Assembly: GCF_938010505.1 (NCBI RefSeq)
Contig: NZ_CALLVP010000083.1
Span: 1 to 47,053 of the forward strand
Direction of reading: 5' to 3'
From: an uncultured Veillonella sp.
GTDB taxonomy: Bacteria; Bacillota; Negativicutes; Veillonellales; Veillonellaceae
DNA length: 47,053 nt
This document shows, piece after piece, positions 43,901 to 47,053 of this stretch. Numbering within the stretch: the first letter of the stretch is position 1; each line of letters starts with the position of its first letter. A program made the position numbers and the translations under genes. Under the pieces are notes generated by a model. That model had not been told where the DNA came from, ran no database searches, and was given only the letters and a program-made list of their open reading frames with translations.

Positions 43901-44179
43901 CAGTTCATTAATTACCTTTTGAACTTGTTTAAATTCTGTATCACTTAATGGTTGTGTCAATTGATTTTGATTCAATTGATATAAAATCTTGCGAAAGTTA
44001 TCCCAAAGTGCCTCTGTTGTTTTTATAGTTGGCTCATATTTCCAAAGTTTACTTTTATAAACCTTCATATTACCATAAGCATCTATTGTATCACCTATTT
44101 GATTAGAGTTAGCTGTATTAGTTACAATCCCAGTTGATAATTGCTCAATTAATTTATTTTCAAATTCTAGCTCTGTCAT
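40952..44179 (-). CDS. hsdR: Type I restriction endonuclease/translocase subunit
   Basis: This 1075-residue protein has an N-terminal PD-(D/E)xK nuclease (Asp160, Glu174 and Lys176 in IQVEEKS). The SF2 translocase has Walker A WHTTGSGKT (313-321), the DEAH box FIVDEAHRS, VGYTGTP and the later motif QAYSRTNR. A helical C-terminal region binds HsdM. It cuts unmodified DNA after translocation. A GGGAG site precedes the start, one base after the end of the half-size HsdS gene. Length and motifs are intact, so restriction is probably functional. Confidence 0.93.
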   Translation of the reverse strand: MTELEFENKLIEQLSTGIVTNTANSNQIGDTIDAYGNMKVYKSKLWKYEPTIKTTEALWDNFRKILYQLNQNQLTQPLSDTEFKQVQKVINELYTPYQAGQFLYGINGVSQVEVDLDDGRHVFLTVFDQKQIGAGNTVYQVVSQIKREPQIAGRPERRFDTTLLINGLPIIQVEEKSVKHHVDEALNQMHQYIQEKQYSDIFSTVQILVAMTPNRIKYMANTTVDLFNKDFAFEWQNPNDNKVVRNWTTFADMFLSIPMAHQMSTLFTILDGTKNKQMLKVMRPYQVYATKAVLNELKRADFDLPINKLGYVWHTTGSGKTITSFKTAWLASRMPNVDKVVFVVDRIALTKQTESNYKAYDPEGSIDIDGKQFDTVGGTENTSSLKKKLNEKGYGIIVTSVQKLNTLINRKDFVVPKKNFVFIVDEAHRSTGGESFEDLQKVFKGAAWVGYTGTPMFDKVVGKKGTKTHEVFGKLLHAYTIREAIADKNVLGFKVDFETTIAEDKMKLEYLPKFYEKKYPNWNGLDIERKIANLTDDDMDDMIEPSFYDNNQDHVKLVVEDIFKNWRNRSNDGAYNAMLTTHVGGNRPSTPMALMYFEEFDRVNQERQKQGLPTLKVGITFSMSTNNSDNQLTTNDGLLRAMKHYNKMFSTSFGLDDVSGYTQDLTTRLNRTAQDGQYLDIVIVVDQLLTGFDAPQLNTLYVDRTLKDAMLIQAYSRTNRIADNQGKPWGRIVNYRWPAKNEELMNRALSIYANKHSADVQDTLVDTKVLVDSGVLAKPFKEQFEEVKQVVDRLADMTDNFTEVPASEAKQEEMFNLMRTYSAGMSKLKQYDPDGVNGEGIGFDYDNPDELVTLLGMTPEQEEMLTTSLYNDLKERIAENHDVPVAQIELRMIHVKQISVNYDYLTELIEELMNAVHEKRMDAAADYRDKINDFAMALDDRHYAKQINNAVDAIYNGTYPPEGKEIKYPVKLTSLEVIEDVNTMIMKDDIFDFRLKWGIIDVISNDEILDLFSRHTAGKQDLDSTGRISKLKKDARAEYQTKAQDADIVSLNKIKYGNELVAALYKFADSYVNER

Positions 44180-44180
44180 A

Positions 44181-44750
44181 TTAGTTTACTCCCTGTAACA
44201 TAATAATTACTTTACGATATGTGTTATCTGCCACACGCTGTTTTAATGATCTTAGTCGTAATTGTTTAAAATAAATATCCCCCATAATACGTTGCGTTTC
44301 AATTGATGGTAGTTTTGGTAACTGTATTTCTTTTAATAAGCTTAGACTATATCTTACAACCTGACTTCCCTGTAGGTTTTGTTTGAACTGCTTTCTAATT
44401 TTAGGATTCTCATTAATCAAATAAGCCATAAACTTTTTGTCTATTGGTGTATTCAAAAGCTCCATCCGAACATAGTTTTGAGTAAAAAGATACCCTTCAT
44501 GATCTGCAGTAACAAGTGTAGCCATGCCAGATATTGTACTAAATATTAAATCACCTACTTTAAGAGTAGAGCCTTTATATTCTGTACGAATTTGTTTCCT
44601 ATCACTCCTAGGTCCAGGTACACCAGTTAAATCTTCATACAATTCGTTCTGTCCATACAAGGTATATAACACTGCATCTTTACTAGTGCTTTCCTCCAAT
44701 CGATATTGTGATACCCCTGTATTACTATGAAATATATCTTTAATATACAC
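44181..44750 (-). CDS. Half-size HsdS-like specificity protein
   Basis: This 189-residue protein resembles a single target recognition domain plus one helical spacer: TLKVGDLIFSTISGMATLV, QNYVRMELL, RKQFKQNLQGSQVVRYSL and a terminal IETQRIMGDIYFKQLRLRSLKQ. It begins with GTG behind AGAGGTGA. It is the first gene of the restriction operon and is directly coupled to hsdR. Half-size S subunits can dimerise to make palindromic recognition sites or may act with the full HsdS. Whether it alters specificity is unknown; it could also be a second-system relic. Confidence 0.7.
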   Translation of the reverse strand: MYIKDIFHSNTGVSQYRLEESTSKDAVLYTLYGQNELYEDLTGVPGPRSDRKQIRTEYKGSTLKVGDLIFSTISGMATLVTADHEGYLFTQNYVRMELLNTPIDKKFMAYLINENPKIRKQFKQNLQGSQVVRYSLSLLKEIQLPKLPSIETQRIMGDIYFKQLRLRSLKQRVADNTYRKVIIMLQGVN

Positions 44751-44809
44751 TATGTCACCTCTTCCTAAAAAACAATTTTCATTTTATATTTATCTTTGCA
44801 TGTAAAAAA

Positions 44810-44849
44810 ATTACACTGTATAACTTTTAACTTAAGTATACAGTGTAAT
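44810..44849 (-). terminator. Terminator upstream of the restriction operon
   Basis: ATTACACTGTATA and its perfect complement form a 13-bp stem; on the minus strand seven T's follow. It lies between the decayed GIY-YIG gene and the first restriction gene and would isolate the two transcripts. Confidence 0.8.
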
Positions 44850-44887
44850 CCATATAAAAGCAATTATGATTTTGTAATTTTTAAAAA

Positions 44888-45556
44888 TTATGCTTTTTCA
44901 TTCTTTATCTGTTGTTCACGAATAGATTTTAATGTTTCATCTGATTCATTCTTCCATGCTATCAAACCATTTGATTTTGACCAATGAGAAAATTCGCTGC
45001 TGTTGACGGACTGTTTAATAAGACGTCTTCAAGTAAACAATTATTCTAATCTTTAGGTGCTCTGTCTCTACGATTACGTAAAGATTCAGAAAGATGAGGT
45101 ACTGATTTCTGTGAAACTTTACTCCCTGTTAATAATAAGAATCCTTCATTAGTCTCTTTTGCGGTTCTCCATACATCTTCATTATTTACACACTGACGCA
45201 AATATAATAAATTATCACTTGTTGTGCTAATATCTGAAGTTACATTATTTACAGGTGTAAAAAGTTTTTTACCGAGTAGACCAATTGGCATCATGTTCCA
45301 TCAATCTTAAAAGAACGCCCTTATCATTTTTCCTTAAACCCGCTTATCCTATGTATACCATTGCTTCATCATTATCATTTGTACCAAAGAGCATATATAT
45401 TGAACTTTGATTTAATGCGGGAATATCTTTACTTTCGTTTAGTAAAGCACGTGGAATTTTATAAACTACACCAGTCTAATTAGCTAAAGTACATTTAGTA
45501 CGTCCTGTAACCTCACCATCTAATAAAAATAAACTTACATTTTTTGATTTTTTCAT
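44888..45556 (-). pseudogene. Decayed GIY-YIG nuclease with DUF4357 domain
   Basis: Reading the minus strand from ATG 45556 (behind GAGG) gives KKSKNVSLFLLDGEVTGR, then TAG where relatives have Trp (AN-W-TG). It goes on with VVYKIPRALLNESKDI and SSIYMLFGTNDNDEAMVYIG, then TAA where Gln/Glu is usual (YIG-Q-AG). After LLRLMEHD the frame shifts. The C-terminal part resumes in another frame (TNEGFLLLTGSKVSQKS, then a TAG, LLEDVLLNSPSTAANFLIG). A last shift leads to SNGLIAWKNESDETLK and a stop at 44888. At least three stops and two frameshifts make it non-functional. It was a GIY-YIG nuclease-like protein with a C-terminal DUF4357. Confidence 0.75.
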
Positions 45557-45632
45557 ATATCAATACCTCTCCACAAACATTAATTCATTATATTTTCATT
45601 TTATATTATAACCCCAGAAATTTAAAGAGATA

Positions 45633-45992
45633 TTATTTCCGTCCCACCAATCCATAGCTCATATCCACCAGCATCTTTAATTTTTCCTCATCCTCATATC
45701 GTTCTATATCCACCGATATCCAGTGTTGTTTATTCATATGATATGCAGGATAGATCCCATTTTCACGAATTAAGTTAGGAATTAAATCAGGTTCGCATTT
45801 CAGATTAACTATCTCTATCGGTTCATTTATATTAAGTCCTAATCGAACACCTCTAATATTAAAAATCAAAGCGAACCACTTTTGATTATTTTTGCGTCGA
45901 ATTACTACATAGTTAGGGTATTTTTCCCATGGATTGTCCAAATCACAAATATATTCTTGCTGAATATATTGAATTAGTTCATTACGATTCAT
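45633..45992 (-). CDS. YjbR/MmcQ-family protein
   Basis: This 119-residue protein has the MmcQ/YjbR (DUF419, CyaY-like fold) features: an N-terminal helical start, DNPWEKYPNYVVIRRKNNQKWFALIF... (strand pair), LKCEPDLIPNLIRENGIYPAYHMNKQHWISV split over two stretches, and the terminal VDMSYGLVGRK. Family members bind DNA or act in unknown roles. It appears monocistronic, between the GIY-YIG pseudogene and an exported protein. Length is normal. Confidence 0.8.
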   Translation of the reverse strand: MNRNELIQYIQQEYICDLDNPWEKYPNYVVIRRKNNQKWFALIFNIRGVRLGLNINEPIEIVNLKCEPDLIPNLIRENGIYPAYHMNKQHWISVDIERYEDEEKLKMLVDMSYGLVGRK

Positions 45993-46075
45993 TACATTCG
46001 ACCTCTGCTTTCAAAATAATTTATTTAGTATATCTGTGAATCCCCCCTATGGTCCTCCTAGTTATATTGATTTAT

Positions 46076-46723
46076 CTACCAATTATTCATACGATTAAAA
46101 TACTCAATCGCCTCCGGACTAAATTCAATAAATGTAACGCCATCATTAAACGGTCCCAATACATATGGTTGATATATAAGTTTTACATAGCCGTTACCAG
46201 GTAAGTAGTAATTATCCGTAACATCCATTATATGTTTATATTTTGGTAAATACGTCTTTCTTTTACTAGCACTTGTGTAAAAGTTTAATATATCTTCATT
46301 TATGCCATCTTCTAACTGTTGAGCATTAGCAATTCTTACATAGTTATATAAAGGAATCCTTTGACCGGTATTTTTATCATACACCAAGCCTCTAGTGCTA
46401 TAAGTTCCATGAGCTGCACCTTTATAATTCTTACCTGTATTTAGCAAAATAGAGATAACCTGATCATCTTCATAAGTAACTTCATAACCTTGAAAAACCT
46501 CATAAGCTATACCATTATAATAATCCTCTTTTGCTTTCAATACATAGCTCCAAATGTCATTAAAAATAGCGATTTGTGCAACTTTATTATCTGTATAGAC
46601 GACTGGATATGTTAAACGTAGTTTTCCCTCTACTATAGTTTCAGATACAACGCTTGCATAGCCAACCCCTGCTACCATAATTCCTAAAGCAGTAGCGATA
46701 CATAGTTTTTTTAACATTCCCAT
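46076..46723 (-). CDS. Exported DUF3298/RsiV-like protein
   Basis: This 215-residue protein has a signal peptide (LKKLCIATALGIMVAGVGYA). The mature part carries LRLTYPVVY, YEVTYEDDQVISILLNTG, a GAAHGTYSTRGLVYDKNTGQ turn and a C-terminal LGPFNDGVTFIEFSPEAI. This pattern fits the DUF4163/DUF3298 pair found in RsiV-like and PdaC-like proteins, which can bind cell wall ligands. Residue 3 is an alternative start. It lies about 84 bases upstream of the YjbR gene on the same strand. The exact role is unknown. Confidence 0.6.
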   Translation of the reverse strand: MGMLKKLCIATALGIMVAGVGYASVVSETIVEGKLRLTYPVVYTDNKVAQIAIFNDIWSYVLKAKEDYYNGIAYEVFQGYEVTYEDDQVISILLNTGKNYKGAAHGTYSTRGLVYDKNTGQRIPLYNYVRIANAQQLEDGINEDILNFYTSASKRKTYLPKYKHIMDVTDNYYLPGNGYVKLIYQPYVLGPFNDGVTFIEFSPEAIEYFNRMNNW

Positions 46724-46959
46724 TATGAGTCCCCCCTTTTAATTAAGCACCTCATAAAAAGATTCCTTATTGTCTAATTTCTACATACTAAATAGAATAT
46801 CCTTTTTTCAAAATATAGTTATCATGTTCAATTAAACCTTTGAATTCTCATTAATTAAAATAGATATTCATTATTCTCCCTTAAGTAATAAAACTAATTG
46901 TATAATACAAAATTTACATAATACAAATAATCACAAGAACTTTTATTTTACCATACAAA

Positions 46960-46985
46960 AAAGGACCCTCCAAAGAGAGTCCTTT
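46960..46985 (-). terminator. Terminator of the gene entering at the right edge
   Basis: AAAGGACTCTC and GAGGGTCCTTT (minus-strand reading) form the stem with six T's after it, 18 bases past the stop at 47004. The stretch 46735-46956 before it is AT-rich and shows nothing recognisable. Confidence 0.75.
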
Positions 46986-47003
46986 ATGTATCTTGTTTTG
47001 CTA

Positions 47004-47053
47004 TTAAGCGTTTTTAGCTACTTCAACAAGTTTAGCGAATGCTGCTGCATCAT
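47004..47053 (-). CDS. C-terminal end of a gene truncated by the window edge
   Basis: The last 16 codons read DAAAFAKLVEVAKNA and a TAA stop, followed by a good terminator. The helical alanine-rich end and terminator support a real gene, but too little is visible to name it. Confidence 0.6.
   Translation of the reverse strand, partial: DAAAFAKLVEVAKNA

Noticed and set aside
45046..45294. An intact 82-residue protein
   Set aside because: Its sequence is the middle and C-terminal part of the decayed GIY-YIG/DUF4357 gene and its N-terminus comes from an out-of-frame stretch.
1..47053. CRISPR arrays, tRNA or rRNA genes
   Set aside because: No regular repeat-spacer pattern and no cloverleaf or rRNA sequence was noticed on reading; only dispersed hairpin repeats are present.

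Overview
The window most likely comes from a Veillonella-like member of the Negativicutes, a diderm, low-GC Firmicute. The evidence is the AT-rich sequence, an anaerobic (early cobalt insertion) cobalamin pathway, a trimeric autotransporter adhesin that needs an outer membrane, and Firmicute-style Shine-Dalgarno sites. The genus is an inference from gene content; no rRNA is present.

Layout. Positions 1-8 kb hold a CbiK-like protein that has lost most of its metal ligands, three small membrane proteins (two are double DUF805), a 147-bp fold-back element, and a locus with an exported CbiK, a lipoprotein binding protein and a convergent FecCD/ATPase importer. Positions 8-15 kb hold a compact minus-strand cobalamin operon, cbiD-E-T-F-G-H-J-C, with yajQ upstream of it. 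Positions 15-23 kb are housekeeping or metabolic: a WG-repeat exported protein, an RluA-type pseudouridine synthase that looks leaderless, class II aldolase plus a MurJ/SpoVB-type flippase, an AEC carrier and a peptidase C26. An IS1182-like element with a nonsense-broken transposase follows at 23.1-25.0 kb. Positions 25-35 kb are accessory. They hold two paralogous NTF2-like proteins, a YadA-type adhesin, an acetate/succinate transporter gene broken by one TGA, an MFS transporter behind a ZTP-like riboswitch/terminator, two related exported proteins, and a duplicated segment carrying a type I toxin-antitoxin-like locus (one toxin ORF, three antitoxin-like RNA genes).

Positions 35-45.6 kb are a dense minus-strand defence island. 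Read in the direction of transcription it holds a half-size HsdS, HsdR, HsdS, two genes that look like Kiwa (kwaA, kwaB), HsdM, a terminator hairpin, then a CD-NTase and a 2TM beta-barrel Cap15-like effector (a two-gene CBASS), perhaps followed by a 60-aa ORF. The Kiwa-like pair sits inside the type I restriction operon, between hsdS and hsdM. Upstream of the island lies a decayed GIY-YIG/DUF4357 gene. The right edge has a YjbR-family protein, an exported protein and the last codons of an unidentified minus-strand gene.

The most interesting points are the nested Kiwa/type I RM/CBASS arrangement, the antitoxin-like RNA repeats (one with a 25-aa hydrophobic toxin ORF, two apparently orphan), the CbiK pair with opposite fates of the active site, and the ZTP-like leader in front of a transporter. 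All family names come from recognising motifs by eye; no database search was possible.
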